From Rhizobium halophilum (GTDB lineage: Bacteria; Pseudomonadota; Alphaproteobacteria; Rhizobiales; Rhizobiaceae), in assembly GCF_021648825.1 (NCBI RefSeq), contig NZ_JAKJHS010000007.1:124001-188000 (forward strand): a stretch of DNA of 64,000 nucleotides, read 5' to 3'. Shown here piece by piece: positions 8,381 to 19,300 of the stretch; the stretch's first letter is position 1; each line of letters opens with the position of its first letter. Position numbers and translations under genes: made by a program. A model generated the notes under the pieces. The model searched no databases. It saw nothing but the letters and a program-made list of their open reading frames with translations, and was not told the origin of the DNA.

Positions 8381-9271
8381 TCACGCGGAAGATGGGGCAT
8401 GGCGCACCAGGTGGGCCTGCGCAGCATAGAGGGCGACAGCAGCGGCATTCGACACATTCAAGGACTTGATAGCCCCCGGCATGTCGAGCCGTGCCAATGC
8501 CTTGACCGTCTCACGCGTTTTCTGTCGCAACCCCTTGCCTTCGGAGCCGAGGACAAGAGCAATCTTGTCTGCGGTGAACGTGCCTTCCAGCGGGGCGGGA
8601 CCTTCCGAATCGAGGCCGATCGTCTGAAAGCCGAGTGCATGCAGTTCCTCGAGCGCATTGGCCAGATTGGTGATCTGGATGTAGGGGATCAGCTCCAATG
8701 CGCCTGAGGCTGACTTTGCCATCACGCCCGATTCCGTTGGGCTGTGTCGCTGTGTCGTGATCAGCGCGCCTGCGCCGAATGCCACTGCCGAACGCATGAT
8801 GGCGCCGACGTTATGAGGATCGGTAACCTGGTCGAGCACCAGCAGCAGCGGGCTCTCCTTCAGGGCCTCCAGGCGCCGCACGGGCAGTGGACGCGTTTCG
8901 AGCATGACGCCCTGGTGAATGGCGTCTGGGCCGAGGATCTTGTCGATGTCCTGAGGCGAAACCAGTTCGATGGGGTAGGGCAGGGCTCCGGGTTCTGGAA
9001 GCTGCAGCTTCGCAAGGGCGTTCTGCGTCACCGAAAGCTTGATGATCTTGCGGTCTCGATTGTCGAGCGCCGCCCGCACCGTGTGGAGACCGTAAAGATA
9101 AACCTGATCCGGTTGCAGTTGCGGCGCCTTCCAGTCGCCCACCCTGTCGCGCTTTCGTCCCGAAGGCGTTGGGATTTCGCCCCGCTCCCGCCTGGCGTCG
9201 CGCACTGTTCGGCGAAGGGTGGCGTAGTGGCTGTCGCGGCCGGATTTGTCGTTGTTGTCGTTCTTGCTCAT
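8381..9271 (-). CDS. rlmB: 23S rRNA (guanosine-2'-O)-methyltransferase RlmB
   Basis: SpoU/TrmH (SPOUT) family enzyme of 296 residues that methylates the ribose of G2251 in the 23S P-loop using SAM. A basic N-terminal tail (about residues 1-50) precedes the L30e-like substrate domain and the knotted SPOUT domain with LDQVTDPHNVGAIMRSA, LVLGSEGKGL and SLNVSNAAAVALY, the three TrmH motifs. Adjacent to tRNA genes and the tuf-nusG region, a usual alphaproteobacterial arrangement. Could be labelled TrmH-family if substrate is not proven. Confidence 0.92.
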   Translation of the reverse strand: MSKNDNNDKSGRDSHYATLRRTVRDARRERGEIPTPSGRKRDRVGDWKAPQLQPDQVYLYGLHTVRAALDNRDRKIIKLSVTQNALAKLQLPEPGALPYPIELVSPQDIDKILGPDAIHQGVMLETRPLPVRRLEALKESPLLLVLDQVTDPHNVGAIMRSAVAFGAGALITTQRHSPTESGVMAKSASGALELIPYIQITNLANALEELHALGFQTIGLDSEGPAPLEGTFTADKIALVLGSEGKGLRQKTRETVKALARLDMPGAIKSLNVSNAAAVALYAAQAHLVRHAPSSA

Positions 9272-9373
9272 GCCGCCTTATACACTTGACGTGCGCGGCG
9301 GCCTAGTCGCGGCGGCCTTGGCTCTGCCGCTTACGCCGAAGATTTTTTTCGTGTTTTTGCGTCCATGGCCGTG

Positions 9374-9404
9374 TTGACAGACGGTCAAGGGGCGGTCATA
9401 TACG
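9374..9404 (+). promoter_or_regulatory. Candidate sigma-70 promoter for tRNA-Tyr/tRNA-Gly
   Basis: A consensus -35 box TTGACA (9374-9379) is followed 19 bases later by TATACG (9399-9404), with CATATA at 17 as the alternative. It is 67 bp upstream of tRNA-Tyr and no other gene lies between. Confidence 0.5.
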
Positions 9405-9470
9405 CGGCGCAGATCGGGAGCCGACGGCTTCCAGTCTGAAGAGCTTGGTCTCGATCCTGACGGATAAACT

Positions 9471-9555
9471 GGAGGGATGCCCGAGTGGTTAAAGGGGACG
9501 GACTGTAAATCCGTTGGCTCAGCCTACGTTGGTTCAAATCCAACTCCCTCCACCA
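9471..9555 (+). tRNA. tRNA-Tyr(GTA)
   Basis: 85 nt class II tRNA with a long variable arm. Acceptor GGAGGGA pairs perfectly with TCCCTCC, the anticodon loop CTGTAAA gives GTA, the T loop is GTTCAAATC, and CCA is encoded. It is 24 bp from tRNA-Gly and likely cotranscribed. Confidence 0.96.
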
Positions 9556-9579
9556 TTCCGTCTGAGGATCGACCAATCC

Positions 9580-9653
9580 GCGGGTATAGCTCAATGGTAG
9601 AGCAGCAGCCTTCCAAGCTGAATACGCGGGTTCGATTCCCGCTACCCGCTCCA
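9580..9653 (+). tRNA. tRNA-Gly(TCC)
   Basis: 74 nt. Acceptor GCGGGTA pairs with TACCCGC, the anticodon loop CTTCCAA gives TCC, the T loop is GTTCGATTC, and CCA is encoded at 9651-9653. Tyr and Gly tRNAs upstream of tuf are an old bacterial gene order. Confidence 0.96.
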
Positions 9654-9771
9654 AGCTTCATGCACCGCGCATCCTCTTCTCAGCATCCGGTTGCATGTAC
9701 TTGAATCCCACTGCCTGATATCCTGCGCCGCTAAGCTTGGCACTGGTAGATGCGCGGCGAGGGAGGCGCAG

Positions 9772-10056
9772 ATGAGACTTTCATTTTTGCATCAGGTGCC
9801 GATGTGGCGGTGGCTCATGTCGGCCGTTGCGGCAGCGGTTTTGCTCGTCCCGGCGATTGCAATGCGGATCACTCCCGAAGTGCGATGGGGGTGGGAGGAT
9901 TTTGCCTCCGCCGCAGTCCTCCTTGGGGGGGCCTGGCTTGCTCTGGAAGTCGCTCTCCGATTCGCAACCCAGCGCGCCACGCGTCTCGCGGGGTCTGCGG
10001 CGATCATGCTGGTGTTTCTGGCGGCGTGGGGGCTCCTTGCCGTAGGCTTTGATTAG
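9772..10056 (+). CDS. Small inner-membrane protein, unknown function
   Basis: 94 residues with three hydrophobic segments (about 14-32, 44-62 and 72-91), mostly Ala/Leu/Val. The ATG at 9772 follows GGGAGG; an in-frame ATG at 9691 lies too close to the tRNA and has no such site. It ends 16 bp before modA, so the two are probably one unit inserted between tRNA-Gly and tuf. No family recognised. Confidence 0.65.
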   Translation: MRLSFLHQVPMWRWLMSAVAAAVLLVPAIAMRITPEVRWGWEDFASAAVLLGGAWLALEVALRFATQRATRLAGSAAIMLVFLAAWGLLAVGFD

Positions 10057-10072
10057 GCCTGGGATCGGCAAG

Positions 10073-10873
10073 ATGAGGGCCTTCACCATCTTTGGGCGGC
10101 TTTGGGATCGGGCGTGGCCAATTGCCGTCGCGCTCGCAATCCTTGCCGCGCCGGGCACTTCTGCCGCGCAGGAGCCGGTCACGGTTTTCGCGGCGGCGAG
10201 CTTGAAGAATGCCCTGGATGCCGCAAATGCCGCTTGGGCGGAAGAGAGCGGACACCCGGTCGTTGTTTCCTATGCCGCGAGTGCTGCGCTGGCAAAGCAG
10301 ATCGAGGCCGGTGCGCCCGCAGATGTGTTCATCTCGGCTGATCTTGCGTGGATGGAATATCTGTCCGAGCATGAACTGGTCGATCGGGCAAGCATCGCGA
10401 ACCTCCTCGGAAACCGGCTCGTACTGATTGGCCCCGCGGGAACACCACCCGTGGATATCGTAGAGGGCTTCCCTCTGGTAGGCATGCTTGGCGACGGCAA
10501 ACTCGCGATGGCAGCGCCCGACTCGGTCCCGGCCGGGAGATATGCAAAGGCGGCTTTGGAAACGCTCGGGGTCTGGACGCGGGTGGAGCAAAGGATTGCG
10601 AGCGGGGAGAATGTGCGGGTCGCACTTCAATATGTCTCTCGGGGGGAGGCGCCCTATGGCATCGTTTACGAGACCGACGCACGCGCCGACCCCGCGGTCG
10701 CAGTCCTCGGCATCTTTCCCGAAGGAAGCCACCCGCAGATCATCTACCCCGCCGCAGTCTTGGCGGCTTCCGCCAACCCGGCGGCAGCGCCTTATCTTGA
10801 ATACCTGACGTCGCCGGCCGCTCGACCCTACTTCGAGAACGAAGGATTCAAAGTATTGGCTGAAGACGACTAG
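10073..10873 (+). CDS. modA: Molybdate ABC transporter periplasmic binding protein ModA
   Basis: 266 residues. A Sec signal peptide (about residues 1-31, ending TSAAQ) leads into a type II binding protein that captures molybdate or tungstate in the periplasm. Family marks are VTVFAAASLKNAL at the mature start, SYAASAALAKQIEAGAPADVFISAD, and the C-terminal PAVAVLGIFPEGSHP region. The ATG at 10073 is used; a TTG at 10049 would only lengthen the signal. No modB or modC lies nearby, so it must work with permease genes elsewhere or be redundant. MsrP (47711-48652) is one molybdenum enzyme in the window. Confidence 0.88.
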   Translation: MRAFTIFGRLWDRAWPIAVALAILAAPGTSAAQEPVTVFAAASLKNALDAANAAWAEESGHPVVVSYAASAALAKQIEAGAPADVFISADLAWMEYLSEHELVDRASIANLLGNRLVLIGPAGTPPVDIVEGFPLVGMLGDGKLAMAAPDSVPAGRYAKAALETLGVWTRVEQRIASGENVRVALQYVSRGEAPYGIVYETDARADPAVAVLGIFPEGSHPQIIYPAAVLAASANPAAAPYLEYLTSPAARPYFENEGFKVLAEDD

Positions 10874-11112
10874 CAGGCGGCTGAGATGCGGCGCCGGCCT
10901 GCATCAACCGCAGTGCTTCAATCAACAGAGCAAGTCGTATGGATTTCTTCGGCTGTAGCCGACGGAGTGTCGCCTTTGGCGGGAAGCTGCAGGGTGTCCT
11001 CGAGCCGCTCCGGTGTTCCGCATTTATGTCTTGCGCATCGTGAGCGAAAGCCTTAAACGGCCACACCAAACCCGCGCGCCGGGTCCACATCCATGTCCAC
11101 AGGAAGCATTCA

Positions 11113-12288
<1,176 letters not shown>

Positions 12289-12314
12289 TCGATTTCTCCC
12301 CGTGAGGGAGATGG

Positions 12315-12342
12315 AAGCCCCGCCGGCAACGGCGGGGCTTTT
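12315..12342 (+). terminator. Intrinsic terminator after tuf copy 1
   Basis: A 10-bp perfect stem (AAGCCCCGCC with GGCGGGGCTT, loop of six) ends in four T. It separates tuf from tRNA-Trp. Confidence 0.9.
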
Positions 12343-12460
12343 ACTCGTTTTACGGGGTCGTCGATTGATCGCAGCTTGATGTCCGTCGGCATTGTCTCTG
12401 GCCGGTGACGCGACTGCCGGAAGAAACTCTTCCCCTTGTTCATTTTTCCGCGAATAGTGC

Positions 12461-12489
12461 TTGTCATTGTCCGGCAACTTCAATATTAA
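12461..12489 (+). promoter_or_regulatory. Candidate sigma-70 promoter for tRNA-Trp-secE-nusG
   Basis: TTGTCA (12461-12466), a 17-base spacer and TATTAA (12484-12489), 40 bp upstream of tRNA-Trp. It is the best match between the tuf terminator and the tRNA. Confidence 0.45.
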
Positions 12490-12529
12490 GCCGCCTGTTC
12501 CGGCGGCGCATGCGCGGCGGGAATCTCGA

Positions 12530-12605
<76 letters not shown>

Positions 12606-12795
12606 TTTCTCTTGTCGCGCGAAGCGAACGCAGCGACATCGAGGGCTTGGCGGTTGGCCATACGGCCGACCATTTCATGGGGCATTGATTTCCTCTTGTG
12701 AAAGCGGAAATGGATGTCTATGTAGGGCAAAACAGACACGCGGTGCGTGGGGCTGAACGAATTCAGCTTTACGTGCCGTAATGGCGTGGATATTG

Positions 12796-12996
12796 ATGGC
12801 TTCCAAAACCAACCCAGTTCAGTTCTTCCAGCAGGTGCGCACGGAAGCGTCGAAGATCACCTGGCCGTCGCGTCGCGAGACGATGATTTCGACGGCCATG
12901 GTCCTGCTGATGGTCATTTTCGCAGCCCTGTTTTTCTTTGCCGCTGACCAGCTTATTGCCTGGCTGATGGGCCTTGTGCTGAACATCGGCAACTGA
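12796..12996 (+). CDS. secE: Preprotein translocase subunit SecE
   Basis: 66-residue essential subunit of the SecYEG channel. The conserved amphipathic stretch VRTEASKITWPSRRET (with W-P-S-R) precedes a single membrane helix (about residues 32-55). The start MASKTNP at 12796 fits rhizobial homologues; the ATG at 12781 would add five residues and neither has a strong ribosome site. Followed 14 bp later by nusG as in most bacteria; its partner secY is at 41497. Confidence 0.93.
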   Translation: MASKTNPVQFFQQVRTEASKITWPSRRETMISTAMVLLMVIFAALFFFAADQLIAWLMGLVLNIGN

Positions 12997-13010
12997 TTTT
13001 GGAGATGAAG

Positions 13011-13541
13011 ATGGCGGCGCGTTGGTACATCGTCCACGCATATTCGAACTTCGAAAAGAAGGTGGCGGAGGACATCGAGAACAAGGCTCGGCAGAAGGGT
13101 CTTGATCATCTGTTCGAAAAGATCCTTGTGCCGACGGAAAAGGTTGTCGAGGTTCGCCGTGGCCGCAAGGTTGATGCTGAGCGCAAGTTCTTTCCCGGCT
13201 ACGTGCTGGTGCGCGCAAATCTGACGGACGAGGCTTACCACCTGATCAAGAACACCCCGAAGGTGACGGGTTTTCTGGGGTCCGACAGCAAGCCGGTACC
13301 GATTCCGGATTATGAGGCTGAGCGTATTCTCGGCCAGGTCCAGGAAGGCGTGGAGCGGCCGAAGTCCTCGATCAGCTTCGAGATCGGCGAACAGGTTCGG
13401 GTATCCGATGGTCCGTTCGCATCGTTCAACGGGACCGTGCAGGATGTTGACGAGGAGCGCTCGCGCCTCAAGGTCGAGGTTTCGATCTTCGGTCGGGCCA
13501 CTCCGGTCGAGCTGGAGTACGGTCAGGTCGAAAAGGTCTGA
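13011..13541 (+). CDS. nusG: Transcription termination/antitermination factor NusG
   Basis: 176 residues. The NGN domain begins ARWYIVHAYSNFEKKVAEDI and binds RNA polymerase; the C-terminal KOW domain (VRVSDGPFASFNGTVQDVD) contacts Rho or ribosomal protein S10. The ATG at 13011 is chosen because GGAG (13001-13004) lies six bases upstream; in-frame starts at 12999 and 13005 overlap that site. Cotranscribed with secE. Confidence 0.95.
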   Translation: MAARWYIVHAYSNFEKKVAEDIENKARQKGLDHLFEKILVPTEKVVEVRRGRKVDAERKFFPGYVLVRANLTDEAYHLIKNTPKVTGFLGSDSKPVPIPDYEAERILGQVQEGVERPKSSISFEIGEQVRVSDGPFASFNGTVQDVDEERSRLKVEVSIFGRATPVELEYGQVEKV

Positions 13542-13688
13542 CCGGTAGGGGAGGATACTTCCCGAACGCGCGTGGGAGACGGTGGCCTGAAGCCGGGCCG
13601 GAACCGTTCGCACCACGCAACCGCAGCCGCCGGCGTAGCCGGCAGTCATTGGTCGGATATCCGGCCAGAGTAGAAAAGGCAGAGAGAA

Positions 13689-14120
13689 ATGGCTAAGAAA
13701 GTTGCAGGCCAACTCAAGCTGCAGGTCAAGGCAGGGTCGGCTAATCCGTCTCCGCCGATTGGTCCCGCACTTGGTCAGCGTGGCATTAACATCATGGAAT
13801 TCTGCAAGGCGTTCAATGCCGCCACGCAGGAAATGGAAAAGGGTATGCCGATTCCGGTCGTCATCACCTATTATCAGGACAAGTCCTTCAACTTCGTCAT
13901 GAAGCAGCCGCCGGTTACATACTGGCTGAAGAAGGAAGCGAAGATTCAGTCCGGCTCCAAGACCCCGGGCAAGGGCGCAACCGCCGGCTCCATCACCAAG
14001 GCTCAGGTCCGCGCGATCGCTGAAGCCAAGATGAAGGATCTGAACGCGGCCGACGTCGAAGGCGCAATGCTGATGGTTGAGGGCTCCGCCCGCTCCATGG
14101 GCCTGGAAGTGGTAGGTTGA
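13689..14120 (+). CDS. rplK: 50S ribosomal protein L11
   Basis: 143 residues. Binds 23S rRNA helices 43-44 at the GTPase-associated centre. The proline-rich N-terminus [19 protein letters not shown] and the C-terminal RNA-binding [18 protein letters not shown] are typical. A 147-bp leader with GC-rich inverted repeats separates it from nusG. rplA follows after two bases. Confidence 0.97.
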   Translation: MAKKVAGQLKLQVKAGSANPSPPIGPALGQRGINIMEFCKAFNAATQEMEKGMPIPVVITYYQDKSFNFVMKQPPVTYWLKKEAKIQSGSKTPGKGATAGSITKAQVRAIAEAKMKDLNAADVEGAMLMVEGSARSMGLEVVG

Positions 14121-14122
14121 TC

Positions 14123-14818
14123 ATGGCCAAGGTAGCAAAGCGTATTCAGAAGATCCGCGAAGGCATCGATCCGACCAAACTGGTCGCTCTTTCCGACGCA
14201 ATTTCGCTTGTCAAGGAACGGGCTGTCGCCAAGTTCGACGAGACCATCGAGATCGCCATGAACCTCGGCGTTGACCCGCGTCATGCCGACCAGATGGTCC
14301 GCGGCGTGGTGAACCTGCCGAACGGCACGGGCCGTGACGTTCGCGTTGCCGTCTTCGCGCGCGGTGCCAAGGCGGATGAAGCCAAGGCAGCCGGCGCAGA
14401 CATCGTCGGCGCGGAAGACCTGCTGGAAATCGTCCAGGGCGGCAAGATCGACTTCGATCGTTGCATCGCGACCCCGGACATGATGCCGCTCGTCGGTCGC
14501 CTCGGTAAGGTTCTCGGCCCGCGTGGCATGATGCCGAACCCGAAGGTCGGCACGGTGACCATGGACGTCACGGGCGCCGTGAAGGCTTCCAAGGGCGGCG
14601 CTGTGGAGTTCCGCGTCGAGAAGGCTGGTATCGTTCACGCCGGCATCGGCAAGGCTTCCTTCGACGCCAAGGCGCTCGAAGAAAACATCAAGGCCTTCGC
14701 TGACGCCGTCGTCAAGGCAAAGCCGGCTGGTGCGAAGGGCAACTATGTCAAGCGCGTAGCGATCTCCTCGACCATGGGTCCGGGGGTCAAGATCGACCCG
14801 TCGAGCGTTTCGGCCTAG
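14123..14818 (+). CDS. rplA: 50S ribosomal protein L1
   Basis: 231 residues forming the mobile L1 stalk at the E site. Typical stretches are [20 protein letters not shown] and [10 protein letters not shown]. The ATG at 14123 lies two bases after the rplK stop, so translation is probably coupled; a TTG at 14117 overlapping rplK is less likely. L1 is the autogenous repressor of the L11 operon in E. coli; whether that holds here is not visible. Confidence 0.97.
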   Translation: MAKVAKRIQKIREGIDPTKLVALSDAISLVKERAVAKFDETIEIAMNLGVDPRHADQMVRGVVNLPNGTGRDVRVAVFARGAKADEAKAAGADIVGAEDLLEIVQGGKIDFDRCIATPDMMPLVGRLGKVLGPRGMMPNPKVGTVTMDVTGAVKASKGGAVEFRVEKAGIVHAGIGKASFDAKALEENIKAFADAVVKAKPAGAKGNYVKRVAISSTMGPGVKIDPSSVSA

Positions 14819-14825
14819 TGGCTTT

Positions 14826-15137
14826 CGGAGCCGTGCTCGGCTCCGACAAAAGAATTCCCGGTCCTTCGGGGCCGGGAATGTCCAGGGAAACCTGGATTTC
14901 CTGTCCGAGATTGCAGGTGGTTCACCCTTAATCACTTTGCCTGCATGAGACGGGTAAGAACGGATTTCATCGCGGACGTCATGTCCGGATGTTCGGTTCG
15001 AGCCTTGTGTGCCTTGTGCCTGGAGCCGCTTCGGCGACAGTGCGGGGGGACAGGATCCTCAAGCGTCGCTCGGGATCTTGATTTTGAGATCCCTTGGGGC
15101 AAAGGCAAACCGATGGGACCTGCAGGACTGCGGTCCC
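14826..15137 (+). promoter_or_regulatory. Structured leader between rplA and rplJ
   Basis: This 337-base gap holds four clear hairpins: CGGAGCC/GGCTCCG (14826-14845), an 11-bp stem with a TTCG tetraloop and one G-T wobble (14854-14879), GGGATCT/AGATCCC (15072-15093) and GGGACC/GGTCCC (15115-15137) just before the rplJ ribosome site. In E. coli the L10-(L12)4 complex represses this leader; a similar role here is inferred. No T-run follows the first two, so they may be processing or attenuator sites rather than simple terminators. Confidence 0.5.
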
Positions 15138-15155
15138 GTCAACTGGAGACAGACA

Positions 15156-15674
15156 GTGGAAAGAGCGGAAAAGCGCGAATTTGTCACGGAGCTGAACGAA
15201 GTCTTCAAGACTTCCGGTTCGGTTGTCGTGGCCCACTATGCTGGTGTCACAGTTGCGCAGATGAACGATTTTCGTTCAAAGATGCGCGCTGCTGGCGGCA
15301 CCGTCAAAGTCGCGAAGAACCGTCTGGCCAAGATCGCTCTTCAGGGCACGGAGTCGGAAGGGATGTCGGACCTGTTCAAGGGTCAGACGCTCATCGCATA
15401 CAGCGAAGATCCCATCACCGCTCCGAAGGTCGTCATGGATTTTGCCAAGGGCAACGACAAGGTCGTTGTTCTGGGTGGTTCCATGGGAGCAACCACGCTC
15501 AGCGCCGATGCAGTTAAGTCGCTTGCGACCCTGCCTTCGCTGGACGAGCTGCGCGCAAAGCTGCTGGGCATGATCCAGACGCCTGCAACGCGTATCGCTG
15601 GCGTTGTTCAGGCACCGGCAGCTCAGCTTGCTCGCGTGTTTGCGGCCTACGCAAAGAAGGACGAAGCCGCGTAA
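15156..15674 (+). CDS. rplJ: 50S ribosomal protein L10
   Basis: 172 residues; anchors L7/L12 dimers to the ribosome stalk. The GTG at 15156 ([12 protein letters not shown]) is chosen over upstream in-frame starts because GGAG sits 9-12 bases before it and the length matches rhizobial L10. The N-terminal globular part ([17 protein letters not shown]) binds rRNA; the C-terminal helix ([17 protein letters not shown]) binds L12. Confidence 0.95.
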   Translation: MERAEKREFVTELNEVFKTSGSVVVAHYAGVTVAQMNDFRSKMRAAGGTVKVAKNRLAKIALQGTESEGMSDLFKGQTLIAYSEDPITAPKVVMDFAKGNDKVVVLGGSMGATTLSADAVKSLATLPSLDELRAKLLGMIQTPATRIAGVVQAPAAQLARVFAAYAKKDEAA

Positions 15675-15734
15675 GGCGGTTTTTCGCTGTAGATATCAAA
15701 CCAGTTCGAACCGAATACAAAAGGAACTAGTAAA

Positions 15735-16112
<378 letters not shown>

Positions 16113-16126
16113 TACCGGACTACGGC

Positions 16127-16206
16127 GGGAGAGGGCGAAGGTCCTCTCCCATCGTTCTTTCCGCAGAACGTTTTACCCAAAAGCCCATGAAACGGCTTTT
16201 GGGTAA
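16127..16206 (+). promoter_or_regulatory. Paired hairpins in the rplL-rpoB gap
   Basis: The first is GGGAGAGG/CCTCTCCC (16127-16134 with 16143-16150). The second is a perfect 13-bp stem TTACCCAAAAGCC/GGCTTTTGGGTAA (16173-16206, loop of eight). E. coli has a leaky attenuator and an RNase III site in the same gap; these may serve the same purpose, lowering rpoBC output relative to ribosomal proteins. Confidence 0.6.
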
Positions 16207-16363
16207 TGGGTTCTTCAAGAGGATGGTCTCCGCCCAGATCGTACGGCAATCCGGCCGCCGGTTTGGAAGTGAGACGAGATTTGAACCACCCATGTTCGAC
16301 GGGATCGACTGGCCAGCGAGCCCCGTCTGTTGCAGGCCCGGATGCATTTTTGAAGGAGCGACG

Positions 16364-19300
16364 ATGGCTCAGACCCTTTCGTTCAATGGTCGTAGGCGCG
16401 TACGCAAGTTTTTCGGTAAGATTCCAGAAGTCACAGAGATGCCGAACCTGATCGAGGTTCAGAAGGCATCTTATGATCAGTTCCTTATGGTGGAAGAGCC
16501 TGAAGGTGGTCGTCCGGACGAAGGTCTGAACGCCGTCTTTCGGTCGGTTTTCCCGATCACGGATTTCTCCGGCGCTTCGATGCTGGAATTCGTATCCTAT
16601 GAGTTTGAGCCCCCGAAGTTCGACGTCGAGGAATGCCGTCAGCGCGACCTGACCTATGCGGCGCCCCTGAAGGTGACGCTGCGCCTCATCGTGTTCGATA
16701 TCGACGAGGATACGGGTGCGAAGTCGATCAAGGACATCAAGGAACAGTCGGTCTACATGGGCGACATGCCTCTGATGACGGACAACGGGACGTTCATCGT
16801 GAACGGCACCGAACGCGTCATCGTATCCCAGATGCACCGCTCGCCGGGCGTCTTCTTCGACCATGACAAGGGCAAGAGCCATTCGTCCGGCAAGCTGTTG
16901 TTTGCTGCGCGCGTCATTCCGTATCGCGGATCTTGGCTCGACATCGAATTCGACGCCAAGGACATCGTCTACGCGCGCATCGACCGTCGCCGCAAGATCC
17001 CCGCGACGTCGCTGCTGATGGCGCTCGGCATGGACGGCGAAGAAATCCTGTCGACCTTCTATTCCAAGTCGAACTACGTCCGCGACGGCGAAGGCTGGCG
17101 CATCCCGTTCCAGCCGGAAACGCTGAAGGGCGCCAAGGCACTGTCTGACATGGTCGACGCCGATACCGGCGAAGTGGTCGTGGAAGCCGGCAAGAAGCTG
17201 ACCCCCCGTCTCCTCCGTCAGTTGAGCGACAAGGGCTTGAAGGCTCTCAAGGCGTCGAACGACGATCTTTACGGCAACTATCTCGCCGAAGACATCGTCA
17301 ACTTCGAGACCGGGGAGATCTATCTGGAAGCCGGCGACGAGCTCGACGAGAAGACTCTTCCCGTCATCCTGAATGCCGGATTTGACGAAATCCCCGTTCT
17401 TGGCATCGACCACATCAATGTCGGCGCCTACATCCGCAACACGCTTGCGGCTGACAAGAACGAGAACCGCCAGGACGCGCTGTTCGACATATACCGCGTC
17501 ATGCGTCCGGGTGAGCCGCCGACCATGGATTCGGCCGAAGCCATGTTCAACTCGCTGTTCTTCGATGCAGAGCGCTACGACCTCTCTGCCGTTGGCCGCG
17601 TGAAGATGAACATGCGTCTGGACCTAGACGCTCCGGATACCGTTCGCACGCTGCGCAAGGAAGACATCCTGGCCGTGGTCAAGATGCTGGTCGAGCTGCG
17701 CGACGGCAAGGGCGAAATCGACGACATCGACAACCTCGGCAACCGCCGTGTTCGTTCTGTCGGTGAGCTGATGGAGAACCAGTATCGCCTGGGTCTCCTT
17801 CGCATGGAGCGCGCCATCAAGGAGCGCATGTCGTCGATCGAAATCGACACGGTCATGCCGCAGGACCTGATCAACGCAAAGCCGGCAGCAGCAGCCGTTC
17901 GCGAATTCTTCGGCTCCTCACAGCTGTCGCAGTTCATGGACCAGGTGAACCCGCTGTCGGAGATCACCCACAAGCGCCGTCTTTCGGCTCTCGGCCCGGG
18001 TGGTTTGACCCGCGAGCGTGCAGGCTTCGAAGTCCGTGACGTTCACCCGACCCACTATGGCCGCATCTGCCCGATCGAAACGCCGGAAGGCCCCAACATC
18101 GGTCTGATCAACTCGCTTGCGACCTTCGCCCGCGTCAACAAGTACGGCTTTATCGAATCCCCGTACCGCAAGATCGTGGACGGCAAGGTCACGAAGGAGG
18201 TCGTCTACCTGTCCGCCATGGAAGAGGCGAAGTACTACGTCGCCCAGGCGAACTCGGAACTTACCGAAGATGGCCAGTTCGCCGAGGAGTTCGTTGTTTG
18301 CCGTCATGCCGGCGAAGTCATGCTGTCACCGCGCGACACCATCAACCTGATGGACGTTTCGCCCAAGCAGCTGGTTTCGGTCGCAGCAGCGCTCATCCCG
18401 TTCCTGGAAAACGACGACGCCAACCGCGCCCTCATGGGGTCCAACATGCAGCGTCAGGCCGTGCCGCTGGTACGCGCTGAAGCGCCGTTCGTCGGTACCG
18501 GCATGGAGCCGGTCGTCGCGCGTGACTCCGGTGCAGCTATCGCCGCTCGCCGTAGCGGTGTGGTCGACCAGGTCGATGCGACGCGTATCGTTATCCGTGC
18601 AACGGAAGATCTCGAATCCGGCAAGTCCGGCGTCGATATCTACCGCCTGCAGAAGTTCCAGCGTTCCAACCAGAACACCTGCGTCAATCAGCGCCCGCTG
18701 GTCGCGGTCGGAGACGTTCTGAACAAGGGCGACATCATCGCGGACGGTCCGTCGACCGACCTCGGCGACCTTGCTCTCGGCCGCAATGCGCTCGTCGCGT
18801 TCATGCCCTGGAACGGTTACAACTACGAAGACTCGATCCTGCTCTCCGAGCGCATCGTGTCCGACGACGTCTTCACCTCCATCCACATCGAAGAATTCGA
18901 AGTGATGGCGCGTGACACCAAGCTTGGTCCGGAAGAAATCACGCGTGATATTCCGAACGTTTCGGAAGAAGCGCTGAAGAACCTCGACGAAGCGGGTATC
19001 GTCTACATCGGTGCGGAAGTGACCCCTGGCGACATTCTCGTCGGTAAGATCACGCCGAAGGGCGAAAGCCCGATGACGCCGGAAGAAAAGCTTCTGCGCG
19101 CCATCTTCGGCGAAAAGGCGTCGGACGTTCGCGATACGTCCATGCGCATGCCTCCCGGCACCTTCGGCACAGTGGTCGAAGTGCGCGTCTTCAACCGCCA
19201 CGGCGTTGAAAAGGACGAGCGCGCGATGGCGATCGAGCGCGAGGAAATCGAAAGCCTCGCCAAGGACCGCGACGACGAACAGGCGATTCTCGACCGCAAC

